Below, piece after piece: positions 1 through 7,960 of a DNA stretch of 7,960 nt. Source of the stretch: Pseudomonadaceae bacterium UBA836 (lineage in GTDB: Bacteria; Pseudomonadota; Gammaproteobacteria; Pseudomonadales; Pseudomonadaceae); contig DBHE01000022.1 in the NCBI GenBank assembly GCA_002296055.1, positions 12,744 through 20,703 of the forward strand. Reading direction: 5' to 3'. The notes below the pieces were generated by a model. The model worked only from the letters and a program-made list of their open reading frames with translations. It did no database searches and had not been told where the DNA came from. The first letter of the stretch is position 1. Every line of letters begins with the position of its first letter. The translations under genes and the position numbers were made by a program.

Positions 1-1799
1 TGCGAGGCCTTGTACAGCGCCTTGATGATCTTGGCGTCGGTCAGCGAGTTGGCCTTGGCGATAATGTGCGCCGGCTTGCCCGCCTGGGCATTCAGGGTTT
101 CGCGGTTGATCAGCTCCAGCAGACGCTTTTTCAGGGTGAAGGGCGCCTGCAGCAGCTTTTTCATGCGCTGGGTCTTGCCCATGCCGATCAACTGGTTGAA
201 CAGCTTGTGCACGTCTTCGGTCAGCGCCACGTCCGAGGTCAGGATGCTGTAGTCGGTGTACAGGCGGGCGTTGCCGGCGTGATAGTTACCGGTGCCCAGG
301 TGCACGTAGCGTTTCAGGTTCTTCTCTTCGCGGCGCAGGATCAGCATCATCTTGGCGTGGGTCTTGAAGCCGACCACGCCGTAGATCACCACGGCACCGG
401 CCTGCTGCAGGCGGCTGGCCAGCTGCAGGTTGGATTCCTCGTCAAAGCGCGCCCGCAGCTCGATCACCACGGTCACTTCCTTGCCGTTACGGGCGGCATC
501 GACCAGCGCGTTGACGATCTCGGAGTTGGCCCCGGTGCGGTACAGCGTCTGCTTGATCGCCAGCACGTTCGGGTCCTGCGCGGCCTGACGCAGCAAGTCG
601 ACCACCGGGCTGAAGGACTCGTAGGGATGCTGCAGCAGGATGTCCTGCTTGCTGATCGCCTGGAACAGGTTGTCGGCGCTCGACAGCACGCGCGGGAGGC
701 CCGGACTGAAGGGCGGAAATTGCAGCTGCGGGTGGTTTTCCAGGCCGGTAATGGAGAACAGGCGCGTCAGGTTGACCGGGCCGTTAACCTCGTACAGCTC
801 GGCCTCGGTCAGACCGAACTGCTTGAGCAAAAAGTCGGTCAGCGGTTTCGGGCAGTTGTCGGCCACCTCAAGGCGTACCGCGTCGCCGTAGCGGCGTGAC
901 AGCAGCTCGCCGCGCAGCGCGCGCGCCAGGTCGTCAACCTCGTCCGGGTCGACAAACAGGTCGGCGTTACGGGTCAGACGGAACTGGTAACAACCCAGCA
1001 CCTTCATGCCCGGGAACAGCTCGTCGGCGTGGGCGTGAATCATCGACGACAGGAACACGAAGTTGTCGCCCCCGTCGCACAGCTCGTCGGGCAGGCGGAT
1101 CAGGCGCGGCAGTGAGCGCGGCGCCGGAATGATCGCCATACCGGAGTCGCGGCCGAAGGAGTCGATGCCGTCGAGCTGAACGATAAAGTTCAGGCTCTTG
1201 TTCACCAGCAGCGGGAAGGGGTGCGTCGGGTCCAGCCCGATCGGGCTGATGATTGGCGCGACCTGCTGGCGGAAGAAGCGGCGAATCCACAGGGTCTGCT
1301 TGTGCGTCCACTGGTAGCGGCGCAAAAAGCGGATGCCCTTCTCGTTTAGCTGGGGCAGCAGAATGTCGTTGAGAATGCTGTACTGGCGGCTGACCTGATA
1401 GTGCGCGGTCTCGCTGATCTTGCTGAGCACCTGCTGTGGTTGCAGCCCGTCGGGCCCGGTCTGCTCGCGGGCAAAGGTGATCTGCTTTTTCAGGCCGGCA
1501 ACGCGAATTTCAAAGAACTCGTCGAGGTTGCTGGAGAAGATCAGCAAAAACTTCAGGCGCTCAAGCAGCGGGTAGGACTCATCCAGCGCCTGCTCCAGCA
1601 CGCGGATGTTGAATTGCAGCTGCGACAGCTCGCGGTGAATGTAGAGCTCGGGTGCACCCAAGTCCGGAACCGGTGCCGGTTCGGCGACCTTTTCGCTGAC
1701 CTGGGCCGGTCGGGTGACCAGATCGGTGCGCGGGCTGGCGTCGGGCGCCGGTGCTGCGCTGTCCTTGGTGGTGTCTCGGGTGCTGTTGAGCTCTGCCAT
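1..1799 (-). CDS. ppk1: Polyphosphate kinase 1, 3' end beyond the left edge (partial)
   Basis: Makes long-chain polyphosphate reversibly from the gamma-phosphate of ATP through a phosphohistidine. I translated the minus strand from the ATG at 1799; it stays open for 599 codons to the window edge with no internal stop in the stretches read. Residues 1-50 are an Ala/Pro/acid-rich, probably disordered extension. The conserved fold starts at [14 protein letters not shown] (51-64). The [11 protein letters not shown] motif and GFKTHAKMM follow; His481 of the latter matches the autophosphorylated histidine of E. coli Ppk (His435). HLGTGNYH (500-507) comes next. The second conserved histidine region and the C-terminus lie outside, so about 130 residues are missing if the protein has the usual pseudomonad length of roughly 735. 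The start is supported by GAGGAG three bases upstream. It lies 16 nt after hemB and is probably co-transcribed with it. Family assignment is very secure. Confidence 0.97.
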   Translation of the reverse strand, partial: MAELNSTRDTTKDSAAPAPDASPRTDLVTRPAQVSEKVAEPAPVPDLGAPELYIHRELSQLQFNIRVLEQALDESYPLLERLKFLLIFSSNLDEFFEIRVAGLKKQITFAREQTGPDGLQPQQVLSKISETAHYQVSRQYSILNDILLPQLNEKGIRFLRRYQWTHKQTLWIRRFFRQQVAPIISPIGLDPTHPFPLLVNKSLNFIVQLDGIDSFGRDSGMAIIPAPRSLPRLIRLPDELCDGGDNFVFLSSMIHAHADELFPGMKVLGCYQFRLTRNADLFVDPDEVDDLARALRGELLSRRYGDAVRLEVADNCPKPLTDFLLKQFGLTEAELYEVNGPVNLTRLFSITGLENHPQLQFPPFSPGLPRVLSSADNLFQAISKQDILLQHPYESFSPVVDLLRQAAQDPNVLAIKQTLYRTGANSEIVNALVDAARNGKEVTVVIELRARFDEESNLQLASRLQQAGAVVIYGVVGFKTHAKMMLILRREEKNLKRYVHLGTGNYHAGNARLYTDYSILTSDVALTEDVHKLFNQLIGMGKTQRMKKLLQAPFTLKKRLLELINRETLNAQAGKPAHIIAKANSLTDAKIIKALYKAS

Positions 1800-1802
1800 G
1801 AT

Positions 1803-1808
1803 CTCCTC
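1803..1808 (-). promoter_or_regulatory. Ribosome binding site of ppk1
   Basis: GAGGAG on the minus strand, three bases before the ATG at 1799. It lies wholly in the 16-nt hemB-ppk gap. It supports the ATG at 1799 over internal starts nearer the conserved core, so the 50-residue extension is probably real. Confidence 0.6.
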
Positions 1809-1815
1809 GATGCGA

Positions 1816-4106
<2,291 letters not shown>

Positions 4107-4205
4107 GCGCAGCAATATCCCTGGCCGTCGCGGCAGCCGTTTGTGCGGGTTCATCCATGGCAATAGTGCTGCCAGGGAGGCAGTCTGCCAGCATCGGGAC
4201 GGTAA

Positions 4206-4241
4206 ACCAGGGGTGAGACAGAACCAACCGCCCTGGTCTCA
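4206..4241. repeat. Interleaved inverted repeats in the divergent intergenic region
   Basis: ACCAGGG (4206-4212) is the exact reverse complement of CCCTGGT (4231-4237). TGAGAC (4214-4219) is the exact reverse complement of GTCTCA (4236-4241). The two pairs interleave and share bases 4236-4237, so in RNA they would form competing hairpins or a pseudoknot, and in DNA two overlapping half-site pairs. They sit between the start of the minus-strand cyclase gene and the plus-strand thiol-protein gene, where control sites for both are expected. No known operator consensus is recognised. The pairing is seen; the function is unknown. Confidence 0.4.
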
Positions 4242-4263
4242 GGTTGTGGAGGGGTTTGCACAA

Positions 4264-4290
4264 TTAGGCTGTCTACGACTGTGGCACAAT
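4264..4290 (+). promoter_or_regulatory. Candidate extended -10 promoter for the thiol-protein/receptor genes
   Basis: TGG-CACAAT (4282-4290) fits an extended -10 element (TGn plus four of six matches to TATAAT), with a poor -35 such as TTAGGC (4264-4269) at a short 15-bp spacing. Transcription would start near 4297, about 30 nt before the ATG at 4327. GCACAAT occurs twice (4258-4264 and 4284-4290), 26 bp apart, which may be chance or paired half-sites. The match is weak and only position makes it plausible. Confidence 0.25.
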
Positions 4291-4326
4291 GGTCGGCTAT
4301 CTCTTTATGTGGCAAGCGGTGGCGCG

Positions 4327-4926
4327 ATGAATATCTGGGTACGCAGGTCGCTGGTCAGTCTGGCGCTGCTGGTGTGGGCCGCCGGGCTTGGCTGGGCCTA
4401 CTGGTGGTTTGAGGGCCGCTACATCAAATCGTTCGAACGGCCGGCATTTTTTCAAGCCGAGCAGGTAGCGCCGCCCTTCGCCCCGGGGCAGGTCCAGGTG
4501 GTACATGTATGGCAGTCCAACTGCCCCTGCAGTGCCGGTCATGAGGCCTATGTTGATGAGATGACCGCCCGATTTGGTGCGCGCGGTGTGCGTTTTGCCC
4601 GCGCCGGCCAGCGGCCGACGGACGGCATGCCGGCGGGCTTGAGTCAGTTGCCCTACTGGCCGATACCTGAGGTATGGGCTGATTGGCCCGGCGCACCGTC
4701 GATTGCCATCTGGGCAGCGGACGGTACTCTGGCGTATGTTGGCCCCTACAGCGATGGAGCGCACTGCAGCGCCGACAGCAGCTTTGTAGAGCCTGTTTTA
4801 CAGGCTTTGCTGGAGGGCCGCAGGGTGAACATCACCCGGCAGGATGCCGTGTCCTGTCTGTGTGACCTGCCTGAGCTGGAGACCGCTGCCAATGTCGACA
4901 CCCGTTCCCAAAAGCCTGTCCCTTGA
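4327..4926 (+). CDS. Membrane-anchored thioredoxin-like protein with CPC motif (DUF6436-like)
   Basis: A 199-residue protein with one N-terminal membrane helix (about 9-28), after which the rest is probably periplasmic. The body looks like a small thioredoxin fold. A beta-strand (VQVVHVW) leads into NCPCSAGHE with Cys66 and Cys68, and a later APSIAIW segment puts Pro124 where the cis-proline of the fold usually lies. The motif is CXC rather than CXXC: aligned to the TlpA-type WCPPC, the second cysteine comes one residue early and Ser69 takes the usual place. Three more cysteines lie at 147, 177 and 179, the last two a second CXC near the C-terminus. A role in thiol-disulfide exchange or metal delivery is inferred. 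I recall similar pseudomonad proteins as DUF6436; that label needs a search. The ATG at 4327 is preceded by only a weak ribosome site. Its last 35 bases overlap the chemoreceptor gene. Confidence 0.8.
   Translation: MNIWVRRSLVSLALLVWAAGLGWAYWWFEGRYIKSFERPAFFQAEQVAPPFAPGQVQVVHVWQSNCPCSAGHEAYVDEMTARFGARGVRFARAGQRPTDGMPAGLSQLPYWPIPEVWADWPGAPSIAIWAADGTLAYVGPYSDGAHCSADSSFVEPVLQALLEGRRVNITRQDAVSCLCDLPELETAANVDTRSQKPVP
4790..4806 (+). other. Perfect 7-bp hairpin inside the thiol-protein gene
   Basis: AGCCTGT (4790-4796) and ACAGGCT (4800-4806) are exact reverse complements around a TTT loop, followed by TTG. It lies about 85 nt before the chemoreceptor start, inside the codons for EPVLQAL. The shape recalls an intrinsic terminator, but the trailing T run is only two bases, so strong termination is unlikely. 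It could cause pausing or set the ratio of the two gene products, or be chance. Confidence 0.3.
4878..4881 (+). promoter_or_regulatory. Ribosome binding site deciding the chemoreceptor start
   Basis: GGAG lies ten bases before the ATG at 4892, inside the end of the upstream gene. It favours 4892 over the in-frame ATG at 4844, which would add a cysteine-rich, unlikely N-terminus that merely reads the upstream gene in another frame. The ATG at 4955 falls at the first membrane helix and is less likely. Confidence 0.5.
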
Positions 4927-6400
4927 AGCCCATTACCTGCGTGCCGACCGCAGTATGCTTGGCGTGCTTTGGCTCTGCCAGCTGGGTGCCTTTGCGCTGG
5001 CCGCCTGGCATGGCACCTGGCTGCAGGCGCTGCTGGTAGGTGGCGGTACGCTGGCGCTGGTGCATTTGCTCTACGCGCTGATTCGGGGTACCTCGCTGTT
5101 TCGCTGTGTGATTGGTGCTGCCTTCATGGTGATGGCAGCGCTGCATATCAATCAGGCCGAGGGCACAGTGGAGATGCACTTCTCCATCTTTGTGTTGCTG
5201 GCCTTTCTGATCATTTATCGAGACTGGGTGCCGATTGTGGTGGCTACGGTGGTGATTGCCGTGCATCACCTGGCCTTTTACGTCTTGCAGGTGCGTGAGG
5301 CGGGGGTCTGGCTGGCCCAGGGGGTGACCTTTGGGTTGGTGCTGGTGCACGCTGGCTATGTGGTGATCGAGGCGGCGGTGTTGGTGTACCTGGCGCGCAT
5401 GGCCTTTAACGAGGCCCGCGAGGGTGAGGTGATGGGTGAGACCGTCTCCCAAATGATCGGTCAGGGAGAGGGTGTCGACCTGACTCGCCGGGCGCAGATG
5501 CGTACACCCATGCTCAAGGCATTCAATCAGCTGCTGGACACCCTTGATCAGATGGTGGCGGACCTTAACGGCAGCTTGTTGCAGTTGGGGCAGCTGGGCA
5601 GTGCGGTGACCAAAGGCGCCAGCGATTTGCGCCAAGGGGCCGAGCAACAGCAAGGTGAAACCCACTACATGGTTCAGGCGATGCGCGAGTTGAGCCAGGC
5701 CACTGGCGAGGTGGCGCGTAACGCCGCCGAGGCGGCCCAGGCGTCCGGTGACGCCGACCGTCATGCCCAGCAAGGGCACGCGGCCATGCAGGACATCACG
5801 CGCGAGGTGCAATCGCTGGAGCGTAATATCGCGCAGACCGGTGAGGCGGTAGAGGGTGCTGCGCAACTGGCGGTCGATATTGATCAGGTGGTGGATGTGA
5901 TCAAGGGCGTCGCCGAGCAAACCAATTTGCTGGCGTTGAACGCGGCTATTGAGGCGGCCAGGGCGGGTGATCAGGGACGCGGTTTTGCGGTGGTGGCGGA
6001 TGAGGTGCGCAACCTGTCACAGCGCACCGCGCAGTCGACCGGTGAGATCCAGGATTTCATCCAGCGGCTGCAGCAGGCTTCGGCTTCGGCCCGCGAGGCG
6101 ATGGCGCTTAGTCGTGGCTCAGTTGAGCGCTGTCTGCAGGTGACGCAGAACAGCGCGCAGGTGCTGTCGGGTATCGTTGCCGAGATTGCCAGTATCGCTG
6201 CGCTGAACGGCCAGATTGCCGCGGCGACCGAGCAGCAGACCGCTGTGGGGGATGACGTAACGCGGCACCTGCGTGATGTTGAGCAGGTAGCTGTGGCTAA
6301 CGCCGCCGAGGCGGTAGAGCTGGATCGATTGGCCAGCGAACTGGCCCAGGTGCGGGCGCGGTTGTCAGAGGATGCCGCGCAATTTCGTACCGGCAGCTAA
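4892..6400 (+). CDS. Methyl-accepting chemotaxis protein with six-helix membrane sensor
   Basis: A 502-residue receptor that should work through CheW and CheA. Residues 22-172 form about six hydrophobic helices with short loops and no periplasmic ligand domain, so the signal is probably sensed in or at the membrane. This part contains His58, His85, His96 (in EMHF), the pair His125-His126 and His153, mostly in or at the ends of helices. A short HAMP-like linker (about 173-220, with DLTRR) leads to a long coiled-coil signalling domain. The conserved hairpin tip is complete: [18 protein letters not shown] (342-359), then [17 protein letters not shown]. No CheR-tethering NWETF-type pentapeptide is seen at the C-terminus (AAQFRTGS). 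The start at 4892 is chosen from GGAG upstream. It overlaps the thiol-protein gene by 35 nt in another frame, implying coupled expression. The receptor call is certain; the ligand is unknown, with redox or energy state a guess. Confidence 0.95.
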   Translation: MSTPVPKSLSLEAHYLRADRSMLGVLWLCQLGAFALAAWHGTWLQALLVGGGTLALVHLLYALIRGTSLFRCVIGAAFMVMAALHINQAEGTVEMHFSIFVLLAFLIIYRDWVPIVVATVVIAVHHLAFYVLQVREAGVWLAQGVTFGLVLVHAGYVVIEAAVLVYLARMAFNEAREGEVMGETVSQMIGQGEGVDLTRRAQMRTPMLKAFNQLLDTLDQMVADLNGSLLQLGQLGSAVTKGASDLRQGAEQQQGETHYMVQAMRELSQATGEVARNAAEAAQASGDADRHAQQGHAAMQDITREVQSLERNIAQTGEAVEGAAQLAVDIDQVVDVIKGVAEQTNLLALNAAIEAARAGDQGRGFAVVADEVRNLSQRTAQSTGEIQDFIQRLQQASASAREAMALSRGSVERCLQVTQNSAQVLSGIVAEIASIAALNGQIAAATEQQTAVGDDVTRHLRDVEQVAVANAAEAVELDRLASELAQVRARLSEDAAQFRTGS

Positions 6401-6407
6401 CGTCGGC

Positions 6408-6857
6408 TTACTTCAGGCGTGCGATCAGGCGGTCCAAGGCATTGGCGAAGGCCTGCTTGTCCTTGTCGCTGTAGGGCGGCGGGCCGCCACGGCCAGCGAG
6501 TCCGGCGCCGCGCAGTTCATCCATCAGATTACGTACCGCCAGGCGTTCGCCAATGCTGCCCTTGTCGTAGATCTGGCCGCGCGGGTTGATCGCGGTAACG
6601 CCGCGGTCCACCAGGCCGGCGGCCAGCGGAATGTCGGCGGTGACGACCAGGTCGCCCGGGCGGGCGTGCTCGATGATGTAGTGATCGGCGGCATCGGCGC
6701 CTGAGGCGACTATCACCTGGCGCACGCCAGGGCCGGGCGGCAACTGCTGGGCGCTGTTGGCGACCAGCACCAGCTCGATCTGCTTGCGGCGCGCCGCCTT
6801 GACCGTTACATCGCGTACCGGTCTTGGGCAGGCGTCGGCGTCAATCCATAGGGTCAT
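6408..6857 (-). CDS. yaiI: UPF0178 / YaiI family protein (DUF188, PIN-like)
   Basis: A 149-residue soluble protein of the YaiI/YqxD family, full length for the family. The N-terminal signature MTLWIDADACP (Asp6, Asp8, Cys10) is present, followed by VVTADIPLA (71-79), NPRG (91-94) and the C-terminal GGPPPYSDKDKQAF region. The fold is related to PIN nucleases and the acidic residues suggest metal binding, but to my knowledge no reaction is established for the family. GGAG lies five bases before the ATG at 6857. The gene starts 14 nt after the ABC-F stop, so the two are probably co-transcribed. Its TAA at 6408 lies seven bases from the stop of the converging chemoreceptor gene, with no room for a terminator between. 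Confidence 0.93.
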   Translation of the reverse strand: MTLWIDADACPRPVRDVTVKAARRKQIELVLVANSAQQLPPGPGVRQVIVASGADAADHYIIEHARPGDLVVTADIPLAAGLVDRGVTAINPRGQIYDKGSIGERLAVRNLMDELRGAGLAGRGGPPPYSDKDKQAFANALDRLIARLK

Positions 6858-6862
6858 GGGGG

Positions 6863-6866
6863 CTCC
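6863..6866 (-). promoter_or_regulatory. Ribosome binding site of yaiI
   Basis: GGAG on the minus strand, five bases before the ATG at 6857, within the 14-nt gap after the ABC-F gene. Confidence 0.55.
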
Positions 6867-6871
6867 GGGCG

Positions 6872-7960
6872 TCAGTCGCCATTGAGTTCGCTCTGCAGCG
6901 CTTCGAGTTCATCCTGCGCCTGCAGCCAGTCTTCTTCCAGTTGGGCGATGCGCTGGCGGTAGTCGGTCTGCTGGGCCAGCAGGGTTTTCAGCTGGTCTTT
7001 GTTGTCGGCTTCGTAGAGGCTACTGTCGGCCAGGGCGTTCTCCACCTCGGCGTTCAGCTCACTGACCTTGTTCAGCTCCTGCTCCAGCTTGTCGGCAGCT
7101 TTCTTCAGCGGTGCCAGCCGTTGCCGCTGTTCGGCGGCCGCTCGGCGCTGCGCCTTGGCATCAACCTTGGGGGCGCTGCTGGTTGGCTCGGGGGCGTTGG
7201 CGGCGGCCTGCTGCTGGCGGAATTGCGCCAGCCAGCGGGTGTAGCTGTCCAGGTCTTCGCTGTAGGTCTGCACTCGGCCGTCGGCAACCAGCCAGAGCTC
7301 GTCGGTGGTATCGCGAATCAGCGCCCGGTCGTGCGAGACCAGCAACATGGCGCCCTCAAAGGCCTGCAGGGCGACGGTCAGCGCGTGGCGCATTTCCATG
7401 TCCAGGTGGTTGGTCGGTTCGTCGAGCAGCAGCAGGTTGGGGCGCTGCCAGGCAATCAGCGCGAGCGCCAGGCGCGCCTTTTCACCGCCGGAAAAGTTCA
7501 GTACCGGCTCTTCGATACGGTCGCCCTTGAAGTCGAAGCCGCCAAGGAAGTTGCGCAGCACCTGGTCGCGCTCCTCCGGTGCCAGGCGGGCCAGGTGCAG
7601 CAGCGGGCTGGCTTTCGGGTCCAGGCTGTCGAGCTGGTGCTGGGCGAAGTAACCGATGGCCAGGTGTTCGCCGGTTTTCAGCTCGCCGCCGATCAGCGGC
7701 AGGCTGCCTGCCAGTGACTTGATCAGGGTCGACTTGCCGGCGCCGTTGGGTCCCAGCAGGCCGATGCGCGCGCCGGGTGCCAGCTGCAGTTTGACCTGCT
7801 CGAGAATGGCGTTGCCATCGTAGCCAAGGGTGCCCTGATGCAGGTCCAGCAGCGGCATTGACTGGTTGGCGGCTTCGCGAAAGCTGAAGGAGAAGGGCGA
7901 GTCGATGTGCGCCGGGCTCAGTGCCTCCATGCGTTCCAGTGCTTTCAGGCGGCTTTGCGC
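6872..7960 (-). CDS. yheS: ABC-F family ATPase, YheS type, 5' part beyond the right edge (partial)
   Basis: C-terminal 362 residues of a duplicated-ATPase ABC-F protein; the first ATPase domain and most of the linker lie outside. The frame is open to the edge (AQSRLKALERMEALSPAHID is the linker end). Counted from the first visible residue, the second ATPase domain shows Walker A GPNGAGKST (70-78), a signature near FSGGEKARLALAL (156-168), Walker B LLLLDEPTNHLD (176-187) and the switch histidine in SHDR (210). There are no membrane helices, as expected for ABC-F proteins that act on ribosomes rather than in transport. A charged coiled-coil tail (about 265-362) ends in ELEALQSELNGD. Similarity to E. 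coli YheS (about 637 residues) is strong from GYFAQHQL through WQRPNLLLLDEPTNHLD. The role is inferred to be relief of ribosome stalling. The stop is TGA; yaiI follows after 14 nt. Confidence 0.95.
   Translation of the reverse strand, partial: AQSRLKALERMEALSPAHIDSPFSFSFREAANQSMPLLDLHQGTLGYDGNAILEQVKLQLAPGARIGLLGPNGAGKSTLIKSLAGSLPLIGGELKTGEHLAIGYFAQHQLDSLDPKASPLLHLARLAPEERDQVLRNFLGGFDFKGDRIEEPVLNFSGGEKARLALALIAWQRPNLLLLDEPTNHLDMEMRHALTVALQAFEGAMLLVSHDRALIRDTTDELWLVADGRVQTYSEDLDSYTRWLAQFRQQQAAANAPEPTSSAPKVDAKAQRRAAAEQRQRLAPLKKAADKLEQELNKVSELNAEVENALADSSLYEADNKDQLKTLLAQQTDYRQRIAQLEEDWLQAQDELEALQSELNGD

Noticed and set aside
66..899. Long open frame on the plus strand opposite ppk1 (277 codons)
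   Set aside because: It lies antisense to the clear ppk1 reading frame, has low-complexity Val/Gln/Gly/His composition typical of GC-rich antisense frames, and matches no family I know.
967..1311. Minus-strand 114-codon frame inside ppk1
   Set aside because: It is in a different frame from ppk1, which is intact across this stretch; no frameshift is needed to explain it.
4282..4296. TGGCAC resembling the -24 part of a sigma-54 promoter
   Set aside because: The -12 part reads TCGG instead of TTGC, losing the essential GC.
4832..5920. 362-codon minus-strand open frame opposite the chemoreceptor
   Set aside because: It is His/Gln/Leu-rich as expected for the antisense of a receptor coiled coil. 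The plus strand encodes an unmistakable receptor.
5719..6314. Exact 17-bp repeat (TAACGCCGCCGAGGCGG at 5719-5735 and 6298-6314) in the chemoreceptor gene
   Set aside because: Both copies encode NAAEA in the repetitive Ala/Glu coiled coil. Similar codon choice in similar helices explains it better than a mobile or regulatory repeat.
6824..7717. 297-codon plus-strand open frame opposite the ABC-F gene
   Set aside because: It is antisense to clear Walker and signature motifs and has a shadow-like composition.

Overview
The window comes from a GC-rich gammaproteobacterium of the Pseudomonas lineage (Pseudomonas or a near relative such as Halopseudomonas). This rests on recalled protein similarity, not on a search. 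HemB has the 337-residue length, Mg-type metal ligands and lysine positions (205 and 260) of the P. aeruginosa enzyme. Ppk1 carries the Ala/Pro-rich N-terminal extension typical of pseudomonads, and hemB and ppk sit next to each other. No mobile element, CRISPR array, tRNA or rRNA is visible. This looks like chromosomal backbone, and gene density is very high.

Layout: (1) positions 1-4106, minus strand, read right to left: a 7-TM membrane diguanylate cyclase, then hemB (44-nt gap), then ppk1 (16-nt gap, running off the left edge). (2) Positions 4107-4326: a divergent intergenic region with interleaved inverted repeats and a weak candidate promoter. (3) Positions 4327-6400, plus strand: a membrane-anchored thioredoxin-like protein with a CPC motif, overlapping by 35 nt a chemoreceptor whose N-terminus is a histidine-bearing six-helix membrane domain with no periplasmic sensor. 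(4) Positions 6408-7960, minus strand, read right to left: the 3' part of a YheS-type ABC-F ATPase gene, then yaiI (UPF0178) 14 nt downstream. The yaiI gene converges on the chemoreceptor gene with a 7-nt gap.

Functionally, the left block joins c-di-GMP synthesis, the first common step of tetrapyrrole synthesis and polyphosphate synthesis in one probable transcription unit. The centre pairs a probable thiol-redox protein with a receptor that probably senses through its membrane domain. The right block holds a ribosome-associated ATPase and a small PIN-like protein. No wholly new system is evident. The points most worth following are the thiol-protein/receptor pair with intramembrane histidines, a perfect 15-bp palindrome at the end of the cyclase gene just upstream of hemB, and the interleaved repeats in the divergent promoter region.
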